From contig JAJZRU010000018.1 of NCBI GenBank assembly GCA_021802555.1, positions 1-53,658 on the forward strand: a stretch of DNA of 53,658 nucleotides, read 5' to 3'. The stretch is from Pseudomonadota bacterium. GTDB lineage: Bacteria > Pseudomonadota > Gammaproteobacteria > Burkholderiales > Thiobacillaceae. The notes beneath the pieces were generated by a model that saw nothing but the letters and a program-made list of their open reading frames with translations, ran no database searches and had not been told where the DNA came from. The translations under genes and the position numbers were made by a program. Shown piece by piece: positions 33,852 to 41,774 of the stretch (its first letter is position 1; each line of letters begins with the position of its first letter).

Positions 33852-34910
33852 TCACAGCCCCAGGGGATTGGCGGGATCCACGCCCGGCATGAAGGGCTTG
33901 CTGCGCTCGCGGTGCGTGACCTGGTAGACGCAGCCGATCCAGTTGCCCACCACCGCCACCGCGGTGTCGTGCCAGGTGTTGTCCAGGCCGGGCACGATGA
34001 GCGCCTCGGGGAATTCACCGGCCTCCGCGCCGCCCGCCGGCGCACGCAGACGGGCGGCATATTCCTCCAGAATGGCGCGCGCGCGGGCGCCGAAATAATG
34101 GGCCGGAAAGGGCGCCGGGGAAGGCAGTTCGCCGCGCGCCGCGAGCAGCAGGTCGCGCTTGTATTCCTTGAGCAGCGACACGGTGTCGTACTCCGGGTGG
34201 CCCTGGAAGAAGACCTGGCGCAGGCCGTCGGCGCTGACGGCCAGGTGCACGCCCCTCTCGCCCTCCACCAGCACGCGCACTCCGGCGGCCTCGAATTGCG
34301 CGCGCGATATGTCGTTCCAGCGCGAGTGCGGCACATCGAAGCGGGTGTTGACGTCGGCCACCAGCGGATGGCGCTGATCCACCACGCGATGCGGGTAAAC
34401 CCCCCACACTTTTTTCTCCTGGCACACGCGCGTCTGGCCATAGCGGAACTGCATGACGGCATGCGTGGTAAGGCAGGAACACAAGGTGGAGGTCACGTTG
34501 TCCCAGGCCCAGTTGATGACTTCGCGCAGCGGATTCCAGAAGGGCTCCTGCGTCAAGTCCGCATGGCCGACATTGGCGCCGGTGATGATGAGGGCATCCA
34601 GCCCCGCCGCGCGCAAATCCGCGAAGCGCTCGTAATGGCGCGCGACATGGGCGGCGGCCTTGGCCCCGCGCGGCAGTTCGTCCAAGGTGAAGAGATGGAC
34701 GTGGAACTGGGCGATGGGGTTGGACTGGCCGATGAGGCGCATGAACTGGCGCTCGGTCGCCTCCAAGGCGGCATCCGGCATCATGTTGAGCAGGCCGACG
34801 TGCAGCTCGCGGATTTCCTGGCGCGCGGCGCGCTCGGCGGACAGCACCGTCACGCCTTCCGCGCGCAGGCGATCGAAACTGGGCAGATCGTTGTGGGCGA
34901 CCAGCGGCAT
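33852..34910 (-). CDS. metA: Homoserine O-succinyltransferase (MetA family)
   Basis: 352 aa. It acylates homoserine in the first step of methionine synthesis. The N-terminal VGLLNMMPDAALEATERQFMRLI, the nucleophile region TSTLCSCLTTHAVMQFRYG and QGHPEYDTVSLLKEYKRD are clear MetA motifs. By alignment with E. coli TSTLFVCWA the nucleophile is Cys146. The acyl donor (succinyl- or acetyl-CoA) cannot be read from sequence. It lies between a P-loop protein gene (3-base gap) and the lipid transporter genes (no gap), an odd setting for a biosynthetic gene. Confidence 0.93.
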   Translation of the reverse strand: MPLVAHNDLPSFDRLRAEGVTVLSAERAARQEIRELHVGLLNMMPDAALEATERQFMRLIGQSNPIAQFHVHLFTLDELPRGAKAAAHVARHYERFADLRAAGLDALIITGANVGHADLTQEPFWNPLREVINWAWDNVTSTLCSCLTTHAVMQFRYGQTRVCQEKKVWGVYPHRVVDQRHPLVADVNTRFDVPHSRWNDISRAQFEAAGVRVLVEGERGVHLAVSADGLRQVFFQGHPEYDTVSLLKEYKRDLLLAARGELPSPAPFPAHYFGARARAILEEYAARLRAPAGGAEAGEFPEALIVPGLDNTWHDTAVAVVGNWIGCVYQVTHRERSKPFMPGVDPANPLGL

Positions 34911-34913
34911 GAC

Positions 34914-35780
34914 TCAAGCCCCTCCCGGCGCCGCAGCCTTGCGCGCGACGGCACCCTCCAACAAGGCCAGGAAATCCTTTTCGTCGCGCACCTGGGCGGC
35001 CTCGCGCGAGGTGACGGTATAGCCGTGCGGGCGCGCGATGGCCTCGTAGCGCGGCACCCGAGAGCGGAACAATTGCGGGAACACCCAGCGCGCGAAATCG
35101 TCCGGCTCGATCTGCGCCACGTATTCGAGGCCCTTCTCCCTGAGATACAGGGGCAGGTGCTCAGCGAGAAAGGCGGGGCGGAAATACAGCGGCTTGGGAT
35201 CGGACTGGGCGCGCGCGATGAGCGCGGCTTCCTCCTCCGCGCTGGTGACCTGGATGTACAGGATGAGGGTGTGGCGCGCCAGCAGCTCGATCACGCCGTC
35301 GTCCTCCAGCTCGCACAGGCTGCCGCCCACGTCGTTGACGAAATGATCGTAGCCGTAGATCTCGCGGCCCTTGCGGATGAATTCCGGCACGTCGGCCATG
35401 GCCGCGATCTCGGCGCGCCGGTAGGCGGCCTGGCGGCGCGAGAATTCCTCCAGCGACAAACCGCCGCGCTCGGGGTTGCCGAGCTTGCCCACATAGGCCA
35501 GCACCGGGCCCAGGTCGTGGATCTTGATGTTGTTCTTGATGTCGATCCAGTCGCGCCGCAGCAGGTCGCGTAGAAAAGGCACCTGCATGGCCTGCCGCTT
35601 GATGAGGTCCAGGATGGGCTCGTCCAGATAGCGCGTGCCGATGCGGTAGTCGCCGGAATAATGGAACCAGTCGTGGCTGCGCAGCAGCGCCGAAAGGTAA
35701 GTCTTGCCCACCCCGGACATGCCCAGGAGCGTAACGGTCTTGTGTTTCCAGGCGCGGAAGGAAGGCAGGGTGAAATGCAT
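34914..35780 (-). CDS. P-loop NTPase of unknown function (ATP-binding protein)
   Basis: 288 aa. The Walker A motif is GMSGVGKT at residues 20-27 in WKHKTVTLLGMSGVGKTYLS. HDWFHYSGDYRIGTRYLDEPI and YDHFVNDVGGSLCELED suggest a kinase-like fold (nucleoside- or shikimate-kinase-like). I recognise it as a conserved proteobacterial ATPase without an assigned role. ATG at 35780 was chosen over the much longer open frame to 36371, which overlaps the divergent gene. It heads the operon with metA and the lipid transporter. Confidence 0.82.
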   Translation of the reverse strand: MHFTLPSFRAWKHKTVTLLGMSGVGKTYLSALLRSHDWFHYSGDYRIGTRYLDEPILDLIKRQAMQVPFLRDLLRRDWIDIKNNIKIHDLGPVLAYVGKLGNPERGGLSLEEFSRRQAAYRRAEIAAMADVPEFIRKGREIYGYDHFVNDVGGSLCELEDDGVIELLARHTLILYIQVTSAEEEAALIARAQSDPKPLYFRPAFLAEHLPLYLREKGLEYVAQIEPDDFARWVFPQLFRSRVPRYEAIARPHGYTVTSREAAQVRDEKDFLALLEGAVARKAAAPGGA

Positions 35781-35940
35781 GCCGGAGGAAGGGCCGAGTA
35801 CCGAAGCAGGATGCAAGCCTAACCGTTCGGGGCGCGCATCGCCACCCCCGGCCCTCCCGCCCGCGTGAGAGGAAGAAAACGGTTGCCGTGAACCTCTGGG
35901 CGCGCCGTCTCTCCAACGCGACGAGCCCGCCAATTGCGCC

Positions 35941-36417
35941 ATGTTCAAAATTTTCGCCAAAAGGGCGGCGCCCGCCCCGGCCGCCGCCCTGGAGCAAGCC
36001 TTCGCCGCCCGCTTCGCCGGGCGCACGCTCATCGTCCACGCCGGTCTGTCGCCGGGCTGGGTGGCTGAGCTGCTCAAGGAAGGCGGCGGCGGCGCGCATT
36101 TCCGCTTCGACGCGCGGCGCCGAGCGCCGGGCCCGCCCACGCCCCTGGAATGGGTGGTGCAGCGCCATATCCTGCCGCTCGCCTGCCCGCTGCCCCTGCT
36201 CGTCAAAGTGGATGCGGATCGTCTGTACCTGCGCCATCTCACGCGCGGCGGGGTCGCCGTGCATCCGTCGGAAATCGCCTGGATGCTGGACGAGCTGCCG
36301 CGGCGCGCGCACTGGACTCTGCGCATGGGCGGCGCGGCGCGCGCCGCGCATGGCATCCCGCTGAACGACAACCGCCTGGACTTCGGCGGCCTGGAGGGGG
36401 GCGAGGGGCCGTGCTAA
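35941..36417 (+). CDS. Hypothetical protein
   Basis: 158 aa, no recognised domain, signal peptide or membrane segment. The start is MFKIFAKRAAPAPAAALEQA, the middle is FAGRTLIVHAGLSPGWVAELLKEG, and PLEWVVQRHILPLACPLPLLVKVDADRLYLRHL has a strand/helix alternation that looks like a folded protein. It is divergent from the P-loop gene with 160 bases between them, in which no promoter is clear. Another frame from 35888 covers the same area but looks less protein-like (Arg/Pro/Ser-rich). Confidence 0.5.
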   Translation: MFKIFAKRAAPAPAAALEQAFAARFAGRTLIVHAGLSPGWVAELLKEGGGGAHFRFDARRRAPGPPTPLEWVVQRHILPLACPLPLLVKVDADRLYLRHLTRGGVAVHPSEIAWMLDELPRRAHWTLRMGGAARAAHGIPLNDNRLDFGGLEGGEGPC

Positions 36418-36485
36418 CGAACATGGCGAAATTTATGGTCGGTGTACTAGTGTGAAATGACCCACCCACCAAGGAGACATAGAAG

Positions 36486-37091
36486 ATGAAGCTTTACTAC
36501 TCCCCCGGCGCCTGCTCGCTCGCTCCCCACATCCTGCTGCGCGAGGCAGGGCTGGCTTGCGATCTGGAGCGTGTGGATCTCGGCACAAAGAAAACCGCGG
36601 CAGGAGAGGATTTTCTGCGCATCAACCCCAAGGGCTATGTGCCGGCCTTGGTCCTGGACGACGGCAACGTGCTCACCGAAGTGGCGGTGATCAGCCAATA
36701 TCTGGCGGACCAGGCACCGGCCGCGCATCTGCTGCCCGCGTCGGGCATGGCCCGCTACCGCGCCCTGGAGTGGCTCAACTTCATCGCCACCGAAATCCAC
36801 AAGGGCGTCGGCCCGCTGTGGAACCCGGCCATGCCGGAGGAGGCCAAGGCCCTCGCCCGCGCGCGCCTGGGCGAGCGCCTGGCCATCGTCAACGCCGCCC
36901 TGCAGCGCGCACCCTATCTGCCCGGCCCGGCCTACTCCGCGCCGGACGCCTATCTGTACGTGGTGCTCAACTGGTGCGGCCTGCTGAAAATCGACTTGGC
37001 GCCGTGGCCGGCGCTGGCCGACCACCATGCGCGCGTCGGCGCCCGCCCAGCCGTGCAGGCCGCCTTGCGGGCGGAAGGGTTGGCGCAGTGA
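36486..37091 (+). CDS. Beta-class glutathione S-transferase
   Basis: 201 aa. The N-terminus MKLYYSPGACSLAPHILLREAG contains the Cys10 typical of bacterial beta-class GSTs, followed by NPKGYVPALVLDDGNVLTEVAVISQYLAD, the GSH-binding segment. The C-terminal helical domain ends with ARPAVQAALRAEGL. A strong ribosome site (AAGGAG) precedes the ATG. The natural substrate is unknown. The stop overlaps the GTG start of the ferritin-like gene (GTGA). Confidence 0.93.
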   Translation: MKLYYSPGACSLAPHILLREAGLACDLERVDLGTKKTAAGEDFLRINPKGYVPALVLDDGNVLTEVAVISQYLADQAPAAHLLPASGMARYRALEWLNFIATEIHKGVGPLWNPAMPEEAKALARARLGERLAIVNAALQRAPYLPGPAYSAPDAYLYVVLNWCGLLKIDLAPWPALADHHARVGARPAVQAALRAEGLAQ

Positions 37092-37924
37092 CGGCAGCGG
37101 CCGAACTCGGGTGCGCGCTGCCCTGGCGCGTGGAGGCGCTGGATTTCTCCGCGCTCGACGCCGCGCGGGTGCGCGACGACGAGACGCTGTTCTTCCTGCT
37201 CGCGAGCGCCTCCTTCATCGAAACCGGCGCCGACGTCTACACCCGCAACCTGCTGGACTATTACCGCGACGACGCGGAAACCGCCGCCTGGCTCACCGGG
37301 CAGTGGGAGCAGGAGGAATTGCAGCACGGCCGTGCGCTGCGCGCCTATGTCGAGCGGGCATGGCCCGATTTCGACTGGGCTGCGGCCTTCGCGCGCTTCT
37401 TCGAGCAATACGGCGCCACCTGCACGAGCGCCCAGTTCGAGCCCACGCCTGCGCTCGAACTGGCGGCGCGCTGCGTGGTGGAGACCGGCACCGCGACCTT
37501 CTACCGCATGCTCATGGACTACGCGCGCGAACCCGTGCTGCGCCAGTTGCTGGACCACATACGCGGCGACGAGGTGCGCCATTTCAAGTATTTCTACCGC
37601 TCCTTCCGGCGCCACCAGCAAAGCGCCCGCCACGGCCGCCTGCGCGTGGCCGGCGTGCTCTGGCACCGCCTGCGCGAGGCCATGAACGAGGACGGCTACA
37701 TCGCCTTTCGCCACGCATACGCCCAGCGCCATCCCGAGCGCGCGAACGACGATATGGACGCCTATGCCCGCTTCAAGCAGCGCATCAACGCCATCGCGCG
37801 CGCGCACTACCCCTACACCATGGGCGCGGAGATGCTGCTCACGCCGCTGGCGCTGCCCCCCATGCTGCGCCGCCAGGGCGTGCGCGCAGTCGGCGGCATG
37901 TTCCGCCTGGCAGGCTTCAACTGA
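37088..37924 (+). CDS. Ferritin-like diiron protein
   Basis: 278 aa starting with GTG at 37088. Helical, with a four-carboxylate/two-histidine diiron pattern: Glu45 in ASASFIETGADVY, E-x-x-H in EELQHG (Glu77, His80), Glu132 in VVETGTATFY and E-x-x-H in DEVRHFKYFYRSF (Glu162, His165). This is the layout of ferritin-like oxidases and hydroxylases, and the length exceeds simple ferritins. The reaction is unknown. Translational coupling to a GST suggests a shared detoxification or oxidative role (inference). An upstream in-frame extension lies inside the GST gene and was rejected. Confidence 0.82.
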   Translation: MTAAAELGCALPWRVEALDFSALDAARVRDDETLFFLLASASFIETGADVYTRNLLDYYRDDAETAAWLTGQWEQEELQHGRALRAYVERAWPDFDWAAAFARFFEQYGATCTSAQFEPTPALELAARCVVETGTATFYRMLMDYAREPVLRQLLDHIRGDEVRHFKYFYRSFRRHQQSARHGRLRVAGVLWHRLREAMNEDGYIAFRHAYAQRHPERANDDMDAYARFKQRINAIARAHYPYTMGAEMLLTPLALPPMLRRQGVRAVGGMFRLAGFN

Positions 37925-37942
37925 GCGCCGGGCGGCGCGCAC

Positions 37943-37960
37943 GCCGCTATAATCAGCGGC
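37943..37960 (+). promoter_or_regulatory. -10 box inside a hairpin before argS
   Basis: A perfect stem GCCGCT (37943-37948) / AGCGGC (37955-37960) surrounds a consensus TATAAT (37948-37953), 32 bases before the argS ATG. No matching -35 is obvious. It is the likely argS -10, or less likely a hairpin related to the end of the upstream gene. Confidence 0.5.
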
Positions 37961-37984
37961 TTTGAAGCACCGTTCGCCCCCGCC

Positions 37985-39760
37985 ATGTCCGCCGCCATCA
38001 GCCTCAAACAACAGGTCGCCGAGCTACTGCAAAGCGCCGTCGCCCTCATCAGCCCCGGGCAGGGCGAACCCGTCGAACTGGAACGGCCCAAACAGGCCCA
38101 GCACGGCGACTACGCCACCAGCGTGGCCCTCAAGCTGGCCAAGGCCGCCAAGCAGAACCCGCGCGCCCTGGCCGAGGCCATCGTGCGCGCCCTGCCGGCC
38201 TCGCCCCTGCTGGCGGCCGTAGACGTGGCCGGCGCCGGCTTCATCAACGTGCAGCTCCGCCCCGCCGCCTGGGCCGGCGTGGTGCGCCAGGTCCTCGCGG
38301 CGGGGCCATCCTACGGCCGCGCCCCCGCAGGCGAGGGCGAGCACGTGCAGGTGGAATTCGTCTCCGCCAATCCCACCGGCCCGCTGCACGTCGGCCATGG
38401 CCGCGGCGCCGCCTACGGCGCCAGCCTCGCCAACGTCCTCGAAGCGGCCGGCTGCCGGGTGAGCCGGGAATACTACGTCAACGACGCCGGGCGCCAGATG
38501 GACATCCTGGCGCTCTCCACCTGGCTGCGCTACCTGGAGGAAAACGGCCAGCACGTGCCTTTCCCCTCCAACGCCTACCAAGGCGATTACGTGCGCGCCA
38601 TGGCGCGGGCCATCTATCGCGAGCACGGCAGCCGTTACGTGCACGCGGCGGACGCGGTGTTGCGCGACGCACCGCCGCGCCCCACGCAGACCCTGGCGGA
38701 AGCGGGCGACGCGGCGGCCAAGGCGGCCAGCGAGGCGCACCTGGACGGCCTCATCGCCGGCGCCAAGCGCCTGCTGGGGGTGGATTACGCCTACTTCCAC
38801 GCTTTCGTGCTGAACGACCAGCTGAGCGACTGCCGCGCCGATCTGGAGGAGTTCGGCGTCACCTTCGATCACTGGTTTTCCGAGCGCAGCCTGTTCGATC
38901 TCGGGCGCGTGGAGGACGTCGTGGCGCGCCTCCAGGCGCGCGGCCATCTCTACGGGCAGGACGGCGCCCTGTGGTTCCGTTCCAGCGCCCTGGGCGACGA
39001 GAAGGATCGCGTGGTGCGCCGCGCCAACGGCGAATACACCTACTTCGCCTCCGACATCGCCTACCATGCCCACAAGTACGAGCGCGGCTACGCGCGCATG
39101 ATCGACGTCTGGGGCGCCGACCACCACGGCTACATTCCCAGGATGCGCGCCGCGCTCACGGCGTTGGGCCTGGACCCCGGGTGCCTCACCGTCGCCCTGG
39201 TGCAGTTCGCCGTGCTCTACCGCGGCGGCCAGAAGGTGTCCATGTCCACGCGCGCCGGCGAATTCGTCACCCTGCGCGAACTGCGCGCCGAAGTGGGCAA
39301 CGATGCCGCGCGCTTCTACTACGTGCTGCGCAAGTCCGACCAGCACCTGGATTTCGACCTGGATCTCGCCAAGTCGCAGAGCAGCGACAATCCGGTCTAC
39401 TACATCCAGTACGCGCACGCGCGCATCTGCAGCGTGCTGGGCGAGTGGGGCGGCGAGGCGGCTGGGCTCGCTGCGGCGGACCTCGCGCCCCTGAGCGGCC
39501 CCTACGAAACCGCGCTCATGCGCCGCCTGGCAGAATACCCGGAAACCGTCGCCGCCGCGGCGCGGGAACTCTCGCCGCATTTGATCGCCTATTACCTCAG
39601 GGATCTCGCGGGAGAGCTGCACACCTATTACAACGCGGAAAAATTCCTGGTGGACGACCCCGCCCTGCGCCACGCCCGGCTCGCGCTGATCATCGCAGTG
39701 CGGCAGGTGCTGGCCAACGGCCTGGGGCTGCTGGGCGTATCCGCACCCCCCCGTATGTGA
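37985..39760 (+). CDS. argS: Arginyl-tRNA synthetase
   Basis: 591 aa class I synthetase. The HIGH-type motif is in NPTGPLHVGHGRGA. The KMSKS-type element is reduced to VSMSTRAGEF, as in many ArgRS. ERPKQAQHGDYATSVALKLAK at the N-terminus is the Arg_tRNA_synt_N domain, and HARICSVL with HTYYNAEKFLVDD is the anticodon-binding DALR domain. It is followed after 20 bases by a SPOR gene, a common order in Betaproteobacteria. Confidence 0.97.
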   Translation: MSAAISLKQQVAELLQSAVALISPGQGEPVELERPKQAQHGDYATSVALKLAKAAKQNPRALAEAIVRALPASPLLAAVDVAGAGFINVQLRPAAWAGVVRQVLAAGPSYGRAPAGEGEHVQVEFVSANPTGPLHVGHGRGAAYGASLANVLEAAGCRVSREYYVNDAGRQMDILALSTWLRYLEENGQHVPFPSNAYQGDYVRAMARAIYREHGSRYVHAADAVLRDAPPRPTQTLAEAGDAAAKAASEAHLDGLIAGAKRLLGVDYAYFHAFVLNDQLSDCRADLEEFGVTFDHWFSERSLFDLGRVEDVVARLQARGHLYGQDGALWFRSSALGDEKDRVVRRANGEYTYFASDIAYHAHKYERGYARMIDVWGADHHGYIPRMRAALTALGLDPGCLTVALVQFAVLYRGGQKVSMSTRAGEFVTLRELRAEVGNDAARFYYVLRKSDQHLDFDLDLAKSQSSDNPVYYIQYAHARICSVLGEWGGEAAGLAAADLAPLSGPYETALMRRLAEYPETVAAAARELSPHLIAYYLRDLAGELHTYYNAEKFLVDDPALRHARLALIIAVRQVLANGLGLLGVSAPPRM

Positions 39761-39780
39761 GATCCAGGACACCACAGACC

Positions 39781-40335
39781 ATGGCAACCCGCACTTCCTC
39801 CTCCAGCCAGAAAGGCCCGCTTTTCACCGGCATACTCATCGGCCTCATCCTGGGCTTGGCCATCGCCATCGCGGTGGCGCTCTTCATCCGCCGCAACGAT
39901 CCCTTCCTGGGCCACCTCGTTCCGGCCCGGAACGCCGCGCCACCGGCGGCGCCCCCCGGCCTGCAAGGCGCCGGCAACGCACCGCCCGCCGCCCTGAGCG
40001 CCGCCCCGGCGGCCCCCGAAGTCACCAGCGTCGGCCCGCAGCTGACCCTGCCGTCGGCGCCCGTTGCATCCTCCGGCCAGAGCAGCGGCGGCGTTCAGTA
40101 TTACCTGCAGGCCGGCGCCTTCCAGGACGCCGGACAAGCCCAGGCCCTCAAGGCGGAATTGGCGCTGCTGGGCCTCGAAGCCCACATCCAGACGGTGGAA
40201 ACCGCCGCCGGAGCCACCCTGGAGCGCGTGCGCCTCGGGCCTTACAGCGACATGAGCCAGGTTGACAGCGCGCGCGCCCTGCTGACCCAGAACAACATCA
40301 ACGCCGACTTGATCAAAGTCACCCCCATCCACTGA
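39781..40335 (+). CDS. SPOR-domain cell-division/envelope protein
   Basis: 184 aa type II membrane protein. The transmembrane helix is at about residues 14-36 (LFTGILIGLILGLAIAIAVALF). A Pro/Ala-rich linker (about 45-100) leads to a SPOR domain (YYLQAGAFQDAGQAQALKAELALLGLEA onward, to the C-terminus). SPOR domains bind denuded glycan at the septum; FtsN-like proteins of this size are usual after argS. It lies 13 bases before dsbA. Confidence 0.9.
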   Translation: MATRTSSSSQKGPLFTGILIGLILGLAIAIAVALFIRRNDPFLGHLVPARNAAPPAAPPGLQGAGNAPPAALSAAPAAPEVTSVGPQLTLPSAPVASSGQSSGGVQYYLQAGAFQDAGQAQALKAELALLGLEAHIQTVETAAGATLERVRLGPYSDMSQVDSARALLTQNNINADLIKVTPIH

Positions 40336-40348
40336 CCGAGGAGTCTTC

Positions 40349-41002
40349 ATGCGCACCCTGTACTTCCGCCTGGCCTGGTGTCTCGCTCTGCTGTTCGCCG
40401 CCGCCGCCGCGCGCGCCGCCGTCTCCCCGCCCTTCCAGGAAGGCCGCGACTACCTCACGCTGCAGATGCCCCAGCCGGTCACCACGGGCAAGAAAATCGA
40501 AGTGCAGGAATTCTTCTGGTACCGCTGTCCGCACTGCTTCCACCTGCAGCCCTACCTCGTCGCCTGGGAAAAACACATGCCCAAGGACGCCCAGATGGTG
40601 TTGGTGCCGGTGGCGTTCAACGCCCAATGGCTGCCCGCCGCCAAGCTGTTCTACGCCCTCAAGGACACCGGCGAGCTGGCTCGCCTGCACAACAAGGTGT
40701 TCGACGCCTACCAGGTCCAGCTCCTCAACCTGGACGATCCCGCCGTGCTCAAGCAATGGCTCGCCAAGGAAGGCGTGAACGTCGCCAAGTTCATGGCTTC
40801 GTACAACTCCTTCGACACCCTCAACCGCGCCATGCAGGGCACGCAGCAGGCCAAGGACGACGCCATCCAAGGTGTGCCCACCCTGGTCATCGACGGCAAA
40901 TACCTCACCTCTCCCTCGTTCACCAACGACAACCGCACGCGGCTGTTCCAGGTGGTGGACTACCTCATCGCCAAGGCGCAGAAGGAACGCGCCCATCGCT
41001 GA
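40349..41002 (+). CDS. dsbA: Thiol:disulfide interchange protein DsbA
   Basis: 217 aa. The signal peptide ends near AAAARA, and the active site CPHC is at residues 60-63 in EFFWYRCPHCFHLQPYL. The cis-Pro is in QGVPTLVIDGKYL. Size and motifs equal DsbA, the periplasmic disulfide oxidase. No dsbB is present in the window. Confidence 0.95.
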   Translation: MRTLYFRLAWCLALLFAAAAARAAVSPPFQEGRDYLTLQMPQPVTTGKKIEVQEFFWYRCPHCFHLQPYLVAWEKHMPKDAQMVLVPVAFNAQWLPAAKLFYALKDTGELARLHNKVFDAYQVQLLNLDDPAVLKQWLAKEGVNVAKFMASYNSFDTLNRAMQGTQQAKDDAIQGVPTLVIDGKYLTSPSFTNDNRTRLFQVVDYLIAKAQKERAHR

Positions 41003-41018
41003 AACCCCGGAAGCGCGG

Positions 41019-41774
41019 GTGAGGGTCTTCATCACCGGCGCCGGCAGCGGCCTGGGCGCCGCCCTGGCCCGCCACTACGGCAACGCGGGCGCCGCCCTGG
41101 GACTGCTGGGCCGCCGCCTGGCGCCCCTCCAGGACAACGCGCGCGGGCTCGATGCCCGCCTGTACGCCGCCGACGTCGGGGACGCCGAGGCCCTCGCGCT
41201 TGCGGCGCAGGATTTCATCGCGCATGCGGGCTGCCCCGACATCGTCATCGCCAGTGCGGGGATTTCGGTGGGCGCGCTGGCGCAGGAGCGCGGCGACCTG
41301 GAAGTCTTCCGCGCCAGCTTTGCCACCAACGTCATGGGCGTGCTGCATACCTTCCAGCCTTTCATCGCTCCCATGCAGGCCGCGGGTCGCGGCAGCCTGT
41401 GCGGCATCGCCTCCGTCGCCGGTGTGCGCGGCCTGCCGGGCGGCGGCGCCTATTCGGCCTCGAAGGCGGCGCTCATCGCCTGGCTGGAAAGCCTGCGCCT
41501 GGAACTGGCGGCCAGCGGAATCTCGGTGGTCACGGTATCGCCCGGCTACATCGACACCCCCATGACCCGCGTCAACCCCTATGCCATGCCCTTCCGCATG
41601 AGCGCCGAGCGGGCTGCCGCCAAAGTGGCCCAGGCCATCGCCCGGCGCCGCCGCCATGCCGTGATTCCCTGGCAAATGGCCCTCGTGGCCCGAGCGCTGC
41701 GCTGCTTGCCCGATGCCTGGTACGACCGCCTGTTCGCCCGCGCGCCGCGCAAGCCGCGCGGCCTGCCGTTGTGA
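41019..41774 (+). CDS. Short-chain dehydrogenase/reductase
   Basis: 251 aa with a GTG start at 41019. The cofactor motif TGAGSGLG is at residues 6-13. IASAG follows, and the catalytic Tyr-x3-Lys is in GAYSASKAALIAWLESLRLEL, with Ser in IASVAG. The substrate is unknown. Family relatives include KduD/YbbO-like SDRs. It lies 16 bases after dsbA and its stop overlaps the next start (GTGA). The open frame extends into dsbA but not with a sensible N-terminus. Confidence 0.9.
   Translation: MRVFITGAGSGLGAALARHYGNAGAALGLLGRRLAPLQDNARGLDARLYAADVGDAEALALAAQDFIAHAGCPDIVIASAGISVGALAQERGDLEVFRASFATNVMGVLHTFQPFIAPMQAAGRGSLCGIASVAGVRGLPGGGAYSASKAALIAWLESLRLELAASGISVVTVSPGYIDTPMTRVNPYAMPFRMSAERAAAKVAQAIARRRRHAVIPWQMALVARALRCLPDAWYDRLFARAPRKPRGLPL

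Noticed and set aside
32028-35573. 1181-aa plus-strand open frame
   Set aside because: It is antisense to four well-supported genes; the translation is His/Gln/Arg-rich with no domains, a GC-rich shadow.
35821-35885. Inverted repeat AACCGTT/AACGGTT upstream of the P-loop gene
   Set aside because: Seven-base arms about 50 bases apart are expected by chance and no other regulatory feature supports them.
35888-36364. Alternative 158-aa frame over the hypothetical gene
   Set aside because: Arg/Pro/Ser-rich without regular structure; the frame starting at 35941 looks more like a protein.
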